The translations under genes were made by a program, and so were the position numbers. A stretch of DNA of 64,000 nucleotides, from positions 1 through 64,000 of the forward strand of contig CAJTCE010000008.1 in NCBI GenBank assembly GCA_910574745.1, read 5' to 3'. The notes below the pieces were generated by a model that did no database searches, had not been told where the DNA came from, and was given only the letters and a program-made list of their open reading frames with translations. This DNA is from Lachnospiraceae bacterium (GTDB lineage Bacteria; Bacillota; Clostridia; Lachnospirales; Lachnospiraceae). This document shows, in pieces, positions 1-8,700 of the stretch; the first letter of the stretch is position 1, and the number at the start of each line of letters is the position of its first letter.

Positions 1-79
1 GATTATTGGGAATGATTACTTCATAAATTCCCTGATAAGGCGACAATGATAGCTTTAGCTGTGAATTATCTTTTAACAT
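1..79 (-). CDS. IS1182-family transposase, N-terminal fragment cut by window edge
   Basis: Reading leftwards from an ATG at 79, 26 codons are visible before the window ends; they begin MLKDNSQLKLSLSPYQGIYE. The 'LSLSPYxGxY(D/E)xxIPxxx' opening is typical of the N-terminus of IS1182-type DDE transposases, which cut and paste their own element. A good ribosome binding site (AAGGAAGGGGG on the reverse strand, about 88-98) precedes the start. No terminal inverted repeat can be confirmed because the rest of the element lies outside. The family call rests on a short motif only. Confidence 0.65.
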   Translation of the reverse strand, partial: MLKDNSQLKLSLSPYQGIYEVIIPNN

Positions 80-123
80 TGCAGAATCCCCCTTCCTTAT
101 ATTTCTATTATAATGCTAACACT

Positions 124-162
124 AAAAAAAGCCTAATTCTTTTTCAAAGAATCAGACTTTTT
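124..162. terminator. Bidirectional AT-rich terminator hairpin
   Basis: A long imperfect stem pairs AAAAAGCCTAATTCTTT with AAAGAATCAGACTTTTT across a 3-base loop. Poly-A on one side and poly-T on the other suit termination in either direction. It separates the transposase fragment from the leuS leader. Confidence 0.6.
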
Positions 163-194
163 CAGTGCCCTTATTTAATCCGGATTTGCTGTTA

Positions 195-316
195 GACAAA
201 TTTTCTTCAAATAAAAGAGATGAATAAAATTAAAAGTGATATAAAGTGAAATGAAAATAATTTGCAGCTTGACAATTTTCCTTCAAATAGGTAGAATGAA
301 CAAAGTTAAGAGAAAT
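195..316. repeat. Imperfect direct repeat covering the leuS promoter region
   Basis: Positions 195-240 and 271-316 are diverged copies of one stretch: GACAAATTTTCTTCAAAT versus GACAATTTTCCTTCAAAT, followed by AGATGAATAAAATTAAAAG versus AGAATGAACAAAGTTAAGAG. The period is about 76 bases. The second copy contains the recognisable promoter; the first has drifted. A local duplication of the promoter region explains this best. Confidence 0.6.
269..297 (+). promoter_or_regulatory. Sigma-A promoter of the leuS T-box transcript
   Basis: TTGACA (269-274), a 17-base spacer, then TAGAAT (292-297). It lies just upstream of the T-box leader and points toward leuS. Confidence 0.75.
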
Positions 317-330
317 TTAATCAAAAAAGA

Positions 331-570
331 CGTTGATGAGGAATAGTAAGAGCGTATCCCGTTTCAGAGAGCTGCCGGAGGGTGCAAGGCAGTGCGGTAA
401 AACTCCCAACTGGCCCCGGAGTTCCTTTTGTGAAATCACAGTAATGAAAGGCGGCTTATCCCGTTACAGATAATTGAGTGCACAAAGGCAGGAGCCTTAT
501 GTGAATTAGAGTGGTACCACGGAATATCTGCCCTTTCGTCTCTAGCGGGATGAAAGGGCGTTTATATTTT
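331..570 (+). ncRNA. T-box leader (leucyl) upstream of leuS
   Basis: The leader shows the T-box landmarks in order: a stem I start with GATGAGGAATAGTAA, an AGAGAG stretch, the T-box sequence AGAGTGGTACCACGG (508-522), and an intrinsic terminator pairing GCCCTTTCGTC (530-540) with GGATGAAAGGGC (548-559) before a T-rich run. In T-box control, uncharged tRNA bound by a specifier codon and by the T-box bulge stabilises the antiterminator, so leuS is expressed when leucyl-tRNA is short. Two leucine triplets, CTC (403-405) and CTT (425-427), lie on the 3' side of stem I; I cannot tell which is the specifier. Confidence 0.9.
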
Positions 571-671
571 GCCGGTATGCGGCGTCCAAGGTTTTTACAG
601 CCCGTCCGTCGCAGAAGATTTTTGCAATAACCTGACAATAACCAACATAAGAAATAAAGGAGAGAAAAAAG

Positions 672-3077
672 ATGTCAGTACCTTACAATCACAAAGAAGT
701 AGAATCAAAATGGCAGAAAGTATGGGACGATGAAAAAGCATTCAAAGTAGGGGAGGATTATTCCAAACCTAAATACTATGCGCTTGTTGAGTTCCCTTAC
801 CCTTCGGGACAGGGGCTTCATGTAGGACATCCAAGACCCTATACCGCTTTGGATATCGTAGCCAGAAAGAGAAGGCTGCAGGGCTATAACGTATTATATC
901 CCATGGGCTTTGATGCTTTCGGACTTCCCACGGAAAACTATGCCATCCAGAATAAAATCCACCCGAAAACGGTTACCGAAAATAATATCAGACATTTTAA
1001 GGGACAGCTTCATGCCCTGGGATATTCCTTTGACTGGGACAGGGAGGTAAATACCACTGACCCGGAATATTACAAATGGACCCAGTGGATTTTCTTAAAG
1101 CTGTTTAAGGCGGGGCTGGCTTATAAGTCGGAAATGCCCATTAACTGGTGTACTTCCTGTAAAGTAGGGCTTGCCAATGAAGAAGTGGTAAACGGCGTTT
1201 GTGAAAGATGCGGCTCCGAAGTAGTCCGTAAGGTAAAAAGCCAGTGGATGTTAAAGATTACCGAATATGCGGATAAATTAATAGAGGGACTTGACACCGT
1301 TGATTATATTGAACGGGTTAAGGTTTCCCAGAAAAACTGGATTGGAAGAAGCCAGGGCGCGGAAGTTGATTTTATTTTAGCGGATACGGAGGATAAATTA
1401 AAGATTTATACCACAAGGCCGGACACCTTATTCGGCGTAACCTATATGGTTGTTTCCCCGGAGCATCCTGTTTTGGATAAATACAAGGACAGAATTAAAA
1501 ACTGGGATGCTATTACGGCATACAGGGAGCAGGCGGCAAAGAAATCCGACTTTGAAAGAAGCGAGCTTGCAAAAGAAAAGACCGGCGTCTGCATTGACGG
1601 ACTGATGGCGGTCAATCCTGTAAATAATACAAAAATTCCCGTTTATGTTTCTGATTACGTATTGATGAGCTATGGAACCGGCGCCATTATGGCGGTGCCT
1701 GCCCATGATGAAAGGGACTGGGAATTTGCTAAGAAATTCAACCTGCCCATTATTGAGGTTGTCGCAGGCGGTAACGTACAGGAAGAGGTGTTTACGGACG
1801 TTGCCACAGGAAAACTGGTAAATTCCGATTTCTTAAACGGTCTGGAAGTTGCGCAGGCAAAGGAAAAGATTGTTGAATATCTGGAAGAAAAAGGAATCGG
1901 TACGGCGAAGGTAAATTATAAATTAAGAGACTGGGTATTCTCCAGACAGCGTTACTGGGGCGAGCCTATTCCTATTGTACATTGTGATAAATGCGGTTAT
2001 GTGGCTGTTTCCGAAAGCGAACTGCCCTTAGAGCTTCCCGAGGTGGAGAGCTATATGCCTACAGATACGGGAGAATCCCCTCTGGCAGCTATGACGGAAT
2101 GGGTAAACACCACCTGTCCCTGCTGTGGCGGACCGGCAAAAAGGGAAACGGATACCATGCCCCAGTGGGCCGGCTCTTCCTGGTATTTCTTAAGATATAC
2201 CGATCCTCATAACAAAGAGGCATTGGCAAGCAAGGAGGCTCTTGATTACTGGATGCCTGTAGACTGGTATAACGGCGGTATGGAGCATACCACGCTGCAT
2301 CTGCTTTACTCGAGATTCTGGCACAGATTCCTCTATGACCAGAACGTGGTCAACACACCGGAGCCTTATCAGAAGAGAACCTCCCATGGCATGATTCTCG
2401 GAGAAAACGGCGAGAAGATGAGCAAGTCCAGGGGAAATGTGGTAAATCCCGATGATATTGTGAGGGATTACGGCGCGGACACCCTGCGTACTTATGAAAT
2501 GTTTATCGGCGCTTTTGATTTAAGCGCGGCATGGTCCGAAAACGGTGTAAAGGGCTGTCGGAGATTTTTGGAACGTGTATGGAAATTACAGGATATTCTG
2601 ACAGACGGAGAGGAGTATTCCGACGATCTGATGACAAAGATGCACCAGACCATCAAGAAAGTATCGGGAGACTACGAAAACTTAAAATACAACACTGCCA
2701 TTGCAGCCCTTATGACCTTACTGAATGATGTGGCAAAGAAAGGCTCCATCAATCGGGCGGAATTTAAAACCTTCCTGGTTTTATTAAATCCTGTGGCGCC
2801 GCATATTACGGAAGAACTGTGGGATGCCTGCGGTTATGAAGGAAGAATTTACCAGACGGTATGGCCTGAATATGATGAGGCAAAAACCGTGGAAGATACG
2901 GTTGAAGTGGCTGTCCAGATTAACGGAAAGACCAAAACGGTCATTGCCGTGGCAAGGGATATTGCCAAGGAAGACGCCATTGCCAAAGGAAAGGAAGCCC
3001 TTGGGGATAAGCTTTCCGGTAATATAGTAAAAGAAATTTATGTTCCGGGAAGAATTATTAATATTGTGGCAAAATAA
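672..3077 (+). CDS. leuS: Leucine--tRNA ligase
   Basis: Class I aminoacyl-tRNA synthetase that charges tRNA-Leu in the cytoplasm. The HIGH signature appears as HVGH at residues 50-53 and KMSKS at 582-586. Between them lies the CP1 editing domain with its threonine-rich TTRPDTLFG region near residue 247. Two Cys pairs (CTSC...CERC and CDKC...CPCC) look like zinc-binding knuckles. The C-terminal anticodon-binding domain is complete. At 801 residues it is a normal bacterial LeuRS. AAAGGAG (656-662) supports the start. It is a single-gene unit behind the T-box leader and ends before a hairpin terminator. Confidence 0.98.
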   Translation: MSVPYNHKEVESKWQKVWDDEKAFKVGEDYSKPKYYALVEFPYPSGQGLHVGHPRPYTALDIVARKRRLQGYNVLYPMGFDAFGLPTENYAIQNKIHPKTVTENNIRHFKGQLHALGYSFDWDREVNTTDPEYYKWTQWIFLKLFKAGLAYKSEMPINWCTSCKVGLANEEVVNGVCERCGSEVVRKVKSQWMLKITEYADKLIEGLDTVDYIERVKVSQKNWIGRSQGAEVDFILADTEDKLKIYTTRPDTLFGVTYMVVSPEHPVLDKYKDRIKNWDAITAYREQAAKKSDFERSELAKEKTGVCIDGLMAVNPVNNTKIPVYVSDYVLMSYGTGAIMAVPAHDERDWEFAKKFNLPIIEVVAGGNVQEEVFTDVATGKLVNSDFLNGLEVAQAKEKIVEYLEEKGIGTAKVNYKLRDWVFSRQRYWGEPIPIVHCDKCGYVAVSESELPLELPEVESYMPTDTGESPLAAMTEWVNTTCPCCGGPAKRETDTMPQWAGSSWYFLRYTDPHNKEALASKEALDYWMPVDWYNGGMEHTTLHLLYSRFWHRFLYDQNVVNTPEPYQKRTSHGMILGENGEKMSKSRGNVVNPDDIVRDYGADTLRTYEMFIGAFDLSAAWSENGVKGCRRFLERVWKLQDILTDGEEYSDDLMTKMHQTIKKVSGDYENLKYNTAIAALMTLLNDVAKKGSINRAEFKTFLVLLNPVAPHITEELWDACGYEGRIYQTVWPEYDEAKTVEDTVEVAVQINGKTKTVIAVARDIAKEDAIAKGKEALGDKLSGNIVKEIYVPGRIINIVAK

Positions 3078-3142
3078 AAAAGAAACAGGCAGGACGGAAA
3101 AATAAACCGGTACAGTTCGGAGCGGCTGTCATGAAAAAAAAC

Positions 3143-3200
3143 AAAACAGAAGGCATATGTGTTCTATGAAAGAAATACATGTCCTTCTGTTTTCTTTGAT
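3143..3200. terminator. Terminator between leuS and convergent genes
   Basis: AAAACAGAAGG (3143-3153) pairs with CCTTCTGTTTT (3183-3193), with further pairing (ATG/CAT) inside the 29-base loop. A-tracts and T-tracts flank both sides, so it can serve leuS and the reverse-strand genes that end at 3252. Confidence 0.75.
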
Positions 3201-3251
3201 AAGAATATGTGTAATCTGATAAAAAATATTGATTTTGTAAATAATCATGGT

Positions 3252-3533
3252 TTATTTACCGGTTCCCGATTTGAATTTCTGCAGCATCATATCCATTCTC
3301 CGGACTTCTTCCGGTGTGCTGTATTTTTTCAAAGCGGCAATGATCGTTTCCATTTCCTCGCTGGAAAATGAGATATTTTCTTTCCGCGCACGGTTTGCCA
3401 GAGCCAGCAGAAAGGGCAGCTTTTCCTTATCCTTTAAGCCGTTCATTTCAAATACCAGTTTTTGGAGAAAATCCAGTTTGGAAGAATCAATATTTTTTAA
3501 AGATGCATCCTGCATCCAACTTTGATTTGTCAT
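3252..3533 (-). CDS. Small helical protein of unknown function
   Basis: 93 residues, probably all alpha-helical and charged, with no signal peptide or membrane segment. I do not recognise a family. The start has a strong ribosome binding site (AAGGAGG, 6 bases before ATG at 3533). It lies 9 bases downstream of the 162-residue gene on the same strand, so the two are almost certainly co-transcribed and may act together. Segments such as LPFLLALANRARKENISFSSEEM suggest a compact helical fold like that of small regulatory subunits, but no function can be assigned. Confidence 0.75.
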   Translation of the reverse strand: MTNQSWMQDASLKNIDSSKLDFLQKLVFEMNGLKDKEKLPFLLALANRARKENISFSSEEMETIIAALKKYSTPEEVRRMDMMLQKFKSGTGK

Positions 3534-3542
3534 AGCGCCTCC

Positions 3543-4031
3543 TTAAATATCAGTGGAATTATTGACCTGAGAATTAAACATATCAAACATAAAAAGCTGG
3601 TCCTCGCTTAAAAAGCCTTTTAAAATATCCATATAATTGTCCTCCGACTGCTCTGTGCCTGTATTTTGTGACATCATTTCCAAAATGGGGCGCATCTGCT
3701 TAAACTGTTCCATGGTCTGCAGCATATTTTTGATTTTCTGCAGGTTTGCTTTGTCATTTTCATTTATATAAGGCATGATGCTCTGGAAATATTGGTCCAG
3801 GGATTTGACATCCAGGGAATAATTGTTGTCTTTTTCGTGAAAGCTGCCGGAAAAATTCAGCTTCCCTGCGGAGCTCATGGTGTACCGGAGTTCCAGAAAC
3901 TTAATATAAACAGCCAGAAAAGAGCGGTAAACCGGAGGCAGAAGAGGCATTGCCAGCTTTAACATCTGGATTTGCTGGTTGGTATATAAAGTATCGAATG
4001 CATAAATGGCGTTTTGATCCTGATCCATCAC
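3543..4031 (-). CDS. Conserved-looking helical protein of unknown function
   Basis: 162 residues from a GTG at 4031 (an ATG at 4028 is equally possible); AGGAGG at 4038-4043 lies 6 to 9 bases upstream. The sequence is Met- and Gln-rich (LKLAMPLLPPVYRSF, then MLQTMEQFKQMRPILEMM) and looks helical, without a signal peptide. It carries no motif I recognise. It is first in a two-gene reverse operon with the 93-residue gene. The pair resembles small Lachnospiraceae proteins that travel near spore-associated genes, but that link is only positional (a Cys-rich protein gene lies just upstream). Confidence 0.75.
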   Translation of the reverse strand: MMDQDQNAIYAFDTLYTNQQIQMLKLAMPLLPPVYRSFLAVYIKFLELRYTMSSAGKLNFSGSFHEKDNNYSLDVKSLDQYFQSIMPYINENDKANLQKIKNMLQTMEQFKQMRPILEMMSQNTGTEQSEDNYMDILKGFLSEDQLFMFDMFNSQVNNSTDI

Positions 4032-4100
4032 ATACTGTCCTCCTTTGTTTTTTTATTATCTTATTTTATCCCTTTTGGGAATATGCCTGCCGAAAGAAAG

Positions 4101-4122
4101 AAAGGGGCTTATGCGCCCCTTT
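4101..4122 (-). terminator. Terminator of the Cys-rich protein gene
   Basis: AAAGGGGC (4101-4108) pairs with GCCCCTTT (4115-4122) around a 6-base loop. On the reverse strand the stem is followed by TCTTTCTTTC. It ends the transcript of the gene at 4134-4364. Confidence 0.75.
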
Positions 4123-4133
4123 CAAAAGATTTT

Positions 4134-4364
4134 TTAGCAGCATCCGTTGCCGCCGCCGCAGCAACTTAAGATAAGTAAGATGAAAATAAGGCTTTCGCAT
4201 CCGCATCCGTTGCCGTTGCCGCCAAATAAGCTGGTGCTGCCACATCCGCAGCCGTTTCCATTGCCGTTACCGCAGATACATAATAAGAGAATCAGCCAGA
4301 TTAAGCTTCCACATCCGTTATTGTCGTTTCCGCATCCGCACTGGCTTGCTGTTAAATCACTCAT
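4134..4364 (-). CDS. Cys/Gly/Asn-rich small protein (chorion-like, possibly spore-associated)
   Basis: 76 residues with about a dozen cysteines. NGNGCGCG-type repeats alternate with two hydrophobic stretches (SLIWLILLLCICG, SLIFILLILSCC). Proteins with this make-up occur in many Lachnospiraceae under the label high-cysteine or chorion-class protein; the function is unproven. Cross-linking or metal binding at a surface such as the spore coat would fit. The start at 4364 is set by GGAGGC 7 bases upstream. It is a single gene with its own terminator, and a possible sporulation-type -10 element lies upstream. Confidence 0.8.
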   Translation of the reverse strand: MSDLTASQCGCGNDNNGCGSLIWLILLLCICGNGNGNGCGCGSTSLFGGNGNGCGCESLIFILLILSCCGGGNGCC

Positions 4365-4395
4365 AATCGAGCCTCCAAAATTATTTTTTATGCTT

Positions 4396-4423
4396 TATAC
4401 TATGTGGGCAGTTTGTCCCGAGT
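4396..4423 (-). promoter_or_regulatory. Possible mother-cell (sigma-K/E-like) promoter for the Cys-rich gene
   Basis: Reverse-strand CATAGTATA (4396-4404) matches the CATAnnnTA form of sigma-K -10 elements, with an AC 17 bases upstream (4422-4423). No good sigma-A -35/-10 pair is visible on this strand. Short degenerate motifs like this occur by chance, so this is weak. Confidence 0.3.
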
Positions 4424-4501
4424 TACCGCAATATTCAGGAAAATTATTTTTTTGCCGGGAAATATTGGTTAAAAAAATGCGTACAATATGTTGGAAGGGT
4501 C

Positions 4502-4529
4502 TTGCATATATTTCAAGATATAGTAAAAT
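4502..4529 (+). promoter_or_regulatory. Promoter of the sortase/LRR operon
   Basis: TTGCAT (4502-4507), a 16-base spacer, TAAAAT (4524-4529); about 50 bases before the sortase start. The spacing and -35 are slightly off consensus. Confidence 0.5.
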
Positions 4530-4583
4530 AGAAATAGTGTAAATAAAATTGAGATAAGTATGTGCAGAATGGAGATTATGAAG

Positions 4584-5693
4584 ATGTCTGTGCAAAATTA
4601 TATAGAAGCAGACCAAGAAAAAATCAGACAGCTTAAGCGGAAATATGATTTGTCGAAGGATGCGGATGTACTGGCGCTTTTTACCGCACTTCAAAGCGGG
4701 GAAATACAATTTGAGTCTTCCGAAGGAAGGCAGTTTGATGATATGATTTATGAAAAGGCATCTGCAATCAAGGACAGGGAGAAGGAAATAAGGAGGAATG
4801 CTCCCGGCAAGTCTCCGGCAAAATCAGACGGAACCAAAGGAAAAAATAAGAACAGACCGCCAAATAAGAAAACAAAAGTAAAAAAAGTGGTAGTCCTTAC
4901 CAAAAAAGAGATGGTCCTTCGCCGTATTGCCATGGGGGTGCTTCTTCTTGTGGCGATATCCTGTTTAGGATATTTCAGCTTTTATTGCTATGAGGCTGTC
5001 AAGGTAGACAGGGAAAATAAGCGTTTGGCCAGAATAAAAGAAAATGAAACGGTAAACAGCATGTATAAGGATGAGGTTGTTGAGGCTCAGGTGGGAGAGG
5101 AAACCAGGTATTTTAAAGTGCTGGAACAATACAAATCTCTTTATCATCAGAACCAAAACCTAATCGGATGGCTGAAAATTGCCGATACAATAATTGATTA
5201 CCCTGTGATGCAGACCGGAGATAACGATTATTATCAGAATCACAATATAAATCTGGAGGAAGACAGAAACGGGGCTTTGTTCATGGATACGGATTGTGAC
5301 ATTAAAGCTCCCAGCACCAATTACATTATCTACGGACACAACATGCGTTCGGGAAAAATGTTCGGCTCCTTAGACCAGTATGCAAATGAAAAATTTTACA
5401 GGAATCACAAAATCATTGAATTCGATACCATTTATGAAGAAGGAACCTATGAGGTAATGTATGTATTCCGTTCCCGGGTGTATCAAAAGGATGAGGTGGT
5501 ATTTAAATATTATCAGTTCATTGAAGCTTATTCAGAGGAGGAGTTCAATTCCAACATGAATGAAATGGCGGCGGTATCCCTGTATGATACGGGAGTGACT
5601 GCCAGCTATGGAGATCAGCTGCTTACATTATCCACATGTGATTACGTGGAGGAGGACGGGCGTTTTGTAGTAGTTGCAAAGCGTATAGAATAA
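4584..5693 (+). CDS. srtB: Class B sortase
   Basis: Membrane-bound transpeptidase that cuts a C-terminal sorting motif and joins the protein to the cell wall or to another protein. A charged cytoplasmic N-terminal region (about 110 residues, Lys-rich) precedes one transmembrane helix (about 115-138) and the extracellular sortase domain. The catalytic residues are His252 in YGHN, Cys352 in TLSTCDY and Arg360 in GRFVVV. The start at 4584 is preferred because GGAG (4571-4574) is 9 bases away; ATGs at 4578 and 4560 are in frame. The long cytoplasmic N-terminus is unusual for SrtB. The next two genes encode proteins with C-terminal anchors and are its likely substrates. Confidence 0.93.
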   Translation: MSVQNYIEADQEKIRQLKRKYDLSKDADVLALFTALQSGEIQFESSEGRQFDDMIYEKASAIKDREKEIRRNAPGKSPAKSDGTKGKNKNRPPNKKTKVKKVVVLTKKEMVLRRIAMGVLLLVAISCLGYFSFYCYEAVKVDRENKRLARIKENETVNSMYKDEVVEAQVGEETRYFKVLEQYKSLYHQNQNLIGWLKIADTIIDYPVMQTGDNDYYQNHNINLEEDRNGALFMDTDCDIKAPSTNYIIYGHNMRSGKMFGSLDQYANEKFYRNHKIIEFDTIYEEGTYEVMYVFRSRVYQKDEVVFKYYQFIEAYSEEEFNSNMNEMAAVSLYDTGVTASYGDQLLTLSTCDYVEEDGRFVVVAKRIE

Positions 5694-5709
5694 TAGAAGG
5701 AGAATGATT

Positions 5710-8700
5710 ATGGCTAAGAAAAAGGTGGAAAAACCAAACAAAAGGTCAAATAAAATAAGGAGAACAATTCTCGGCACCTTATCGGGAGTTTTTATGATAT
5801 CCGCGTTAATTGTAGCGGCAATTCCCGTAAAGGATGTAAGAGCGGTGGATGAGACGGATGCTTTTACCGAAAACAGCACCATCACAAATCTGCTTAATCT
5901 CAATGATGATGCCACAAACGGTATTCCAACATATACGGGATCCAATGTGTTTTATCAGGATGACGGAAGGTTTGGAGTTGCCCGTCTTACCAATACGACG
6001 CCTACCCAGGGAGTTATCGTATATTACAACTTAAGCGCCCAGGGAACCGGAAACTTAAACATTCCTACGGAGATTAAAGCGTGTCAGTATGAATATGATC
6101 CTAATTACGGAAACGGGGAGAACTTTTTAAGACCGGTTTACCAGAATACCACAAGCAACGGAAGCGGTGGCAGTATTGACGGTAATGTGGAAGGGTATCT
6201 TTATTATGCCCCTGATGTTGAGGTTTCTGCCAATTCGATTCCCGAGGATGTAAATCCTGCCGATACCAGGCTGGTACCCTGCTATACAGGCCGTACAGGC
6301 GAGAATGATAAAGCAAACCAGGATTTATGGGAGGGACGTACTTTATATGATAAAGACGGGCATGTACATAGCCAGCTGGTTGTTCCCGTAAATTATATTG
6401 GAAGCACAAGATGGGTTCTGGAACTGACAGAAGGCAACCGTGCTACAGGCCACTATGCGACCGCAACAGACGGGGAGACGGGAGTATTTGCCGGAGCCAC
6501 CAATTTCAGCAATCTGAATATACCGGACGGAATTATGGCCATAGGAGATAATGCCTTTAAGGGCTGTTCCATGGTTTCCGTGTCCATTTATAATGTAAAG
6601 GCTATCGGGCACCATGCTTTTGACGGTTGTATTTCCTTAAACAGGGTGTCATTAACCCAGTTGGAATCAACCAGCTTAAGCAGAATCGGAAATTATGCGT
6701 TTGCCAACTGCAGTGCCTTATCCAGTATTGATATTCCCGATGATGTAGTAACCATCGGAAACGGCTGCTTCATGAATTGTGTTTCCATGAGTGCAGCAAA
6801 TCTGTATGGCCACGATACGACAGATGAGAACGGAGAATTAGTTGAAGCATGGGGAAATACCAGACTGACAGGTATGGGAAACGGGGCTTTTTACGGCTGT
6901 TCCAGACTGCGTTATGTGTATCTGCCCAGAAATTTGAGCGTCGACAGTGTAGAGAAATGGTTTTACGGCTGCTCCAGCATGAGTCAGCTTTCATTGCCGG
7001 AGATGGCATCAGGAAACTTTAAAGCTAATAATGTAACAGGCTGCAGCGGACTGTCTATTGTAACGGTACCCAATAATAATATGACTTTTGACTGTGAGCA
7101 CTCATTAGAGACCTATTGTCCCGGAGAAGAGGGCTGTACTTTTAGCGTGGCTAACCTGGGCTCTGAGCTTCCTATAGGGGATTCCTCTTTAGGAGACAGA
7201 TTTATCATGAAGTGTAAACGTAATTCAGAGGCATACAGATATGCGTGCCGTCATGAGTACACTGTGGGATGGACGGATGACGGATTTGAAGGAACTTATG
7301 AAAGGGTAAAGGACAATTGCTGCTTTATTATTGATAGTGACGGTAATTTAACAAATCTTCAGCGCTATGACACAACAATTGCGGCCCCGATCTTAAACAT
7401 TCCTGACAGAATCGGCGGTCTTACCATCAAGACGCTGGATACAAGTTTCCTGAATGCTTATGACCAGAAGGCAAATATTGAATATGTTCATATTCCGGAG
7501 TCTGTCACAACTATTGGAAGCAGAGCTTTTAACGGATGTGAAAAGTTGGCGGAGGTAGAATTTGCCAATGCCATGACGGTAGAAGAAATCGGGGATGAGG
7601 CGTTTTATACCCAGACCAGCCAGAATATCCAGCTGCGTTTTGTGGGAGTCATCAGCCGTGACAGCGTAGAAAGTGAACCTTTCAAATACGCAATGCAGGT
7701 TTCCAACAGTTATACAGACCCTAACAATACTTACGGAGCAATGTATATCCACTATACAAACCCGTTCCCTTATAATCTGCAGGTTGAACTGGTTGTGGAA
7801 AAAGATCCGACGACAGGTATTATTACAAAGGCAACCCCTACGTTGGTAGACGCTCCCAGCTACGAGGATTTCCAGTCCGGAGCAGGCGGGGCTGACGGCT
7901 GTACATACAGTCTGTCCTCCAATCCTTCCATCAGGGCGGAGCAGAATGCCATTGTCGCCAGCGCTTATGAAAAATATTACAGAGGTTCTGTTTCCGATAA
8001 TTCAACTATTGTATATTCCCCCAATGAGGAAGCGGTTCTGGATGCCATTTTCAGGGTAAGTATCCCCGATGGTGTTTATAGTATGAACGCTGATGTTTAT
8101 AAGGGAAATGAATACCTTAGCAGTATTATCTTGAATTCCATTACAGATGTGCCGGATGAGGCGTTTGCGGGCTGTACCAGCTTAACCTCCTTTATTATGC
8201 GTGAGTCTGATGTGGAAGGCGGAGAGAGAATCGGGGCCAAGGTTTTTGACGGTGATTCCAAACTGACTACGGTGGTATTGCCTTCTACGTTGAATGAAAT
8301 TGATTCCCTTCCTTTTTACGAGTGTTCTGCACTGGAAGAAGTGAACTTCTCCGGCAGTCCTAAGTTTTCATGCAATGAAGGTATCATTTATGAAAATAAA
8401 GAGGACGGAACCCGAAAAATTGTGGAATGTTTAAAGACCCGTGGAAACAGCGTAGGTACCAGTACCTTAAACGATACGGTATTTACAAATGTATCTGAGA
8501 TAGCCCCCAGCGCATTTGAAGCTTGTGATGGCATTAAAATGGTATATTTCGGAAGCGCTCCTTTAAAAGCGATTCCTGAGAAATGCTTTAATGATTGTAT
8601 AAATCTGTTCTATTGTGAGGTTTCTGACCAGACAGTGGACATTGGTGATTATGCATTCCGGAATACGGCTCTTTCCGGCATTAAGATACCGCCGGCAGCA

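Noticed and set aside
195-316. CRISPR-like repeats
   Set aside because: Only two diverged copies without spacers; better explained as a promoter duplication.
456-638. Reverse open frame in the leuS leader
   Set aside because: The region is explained by T-box structure and the terminator.
4147-4542. Forward open frame rich in Pro, His and Leu
   Set aside because: Complement of the NGNGCG repeats of the Cys-rich gene.
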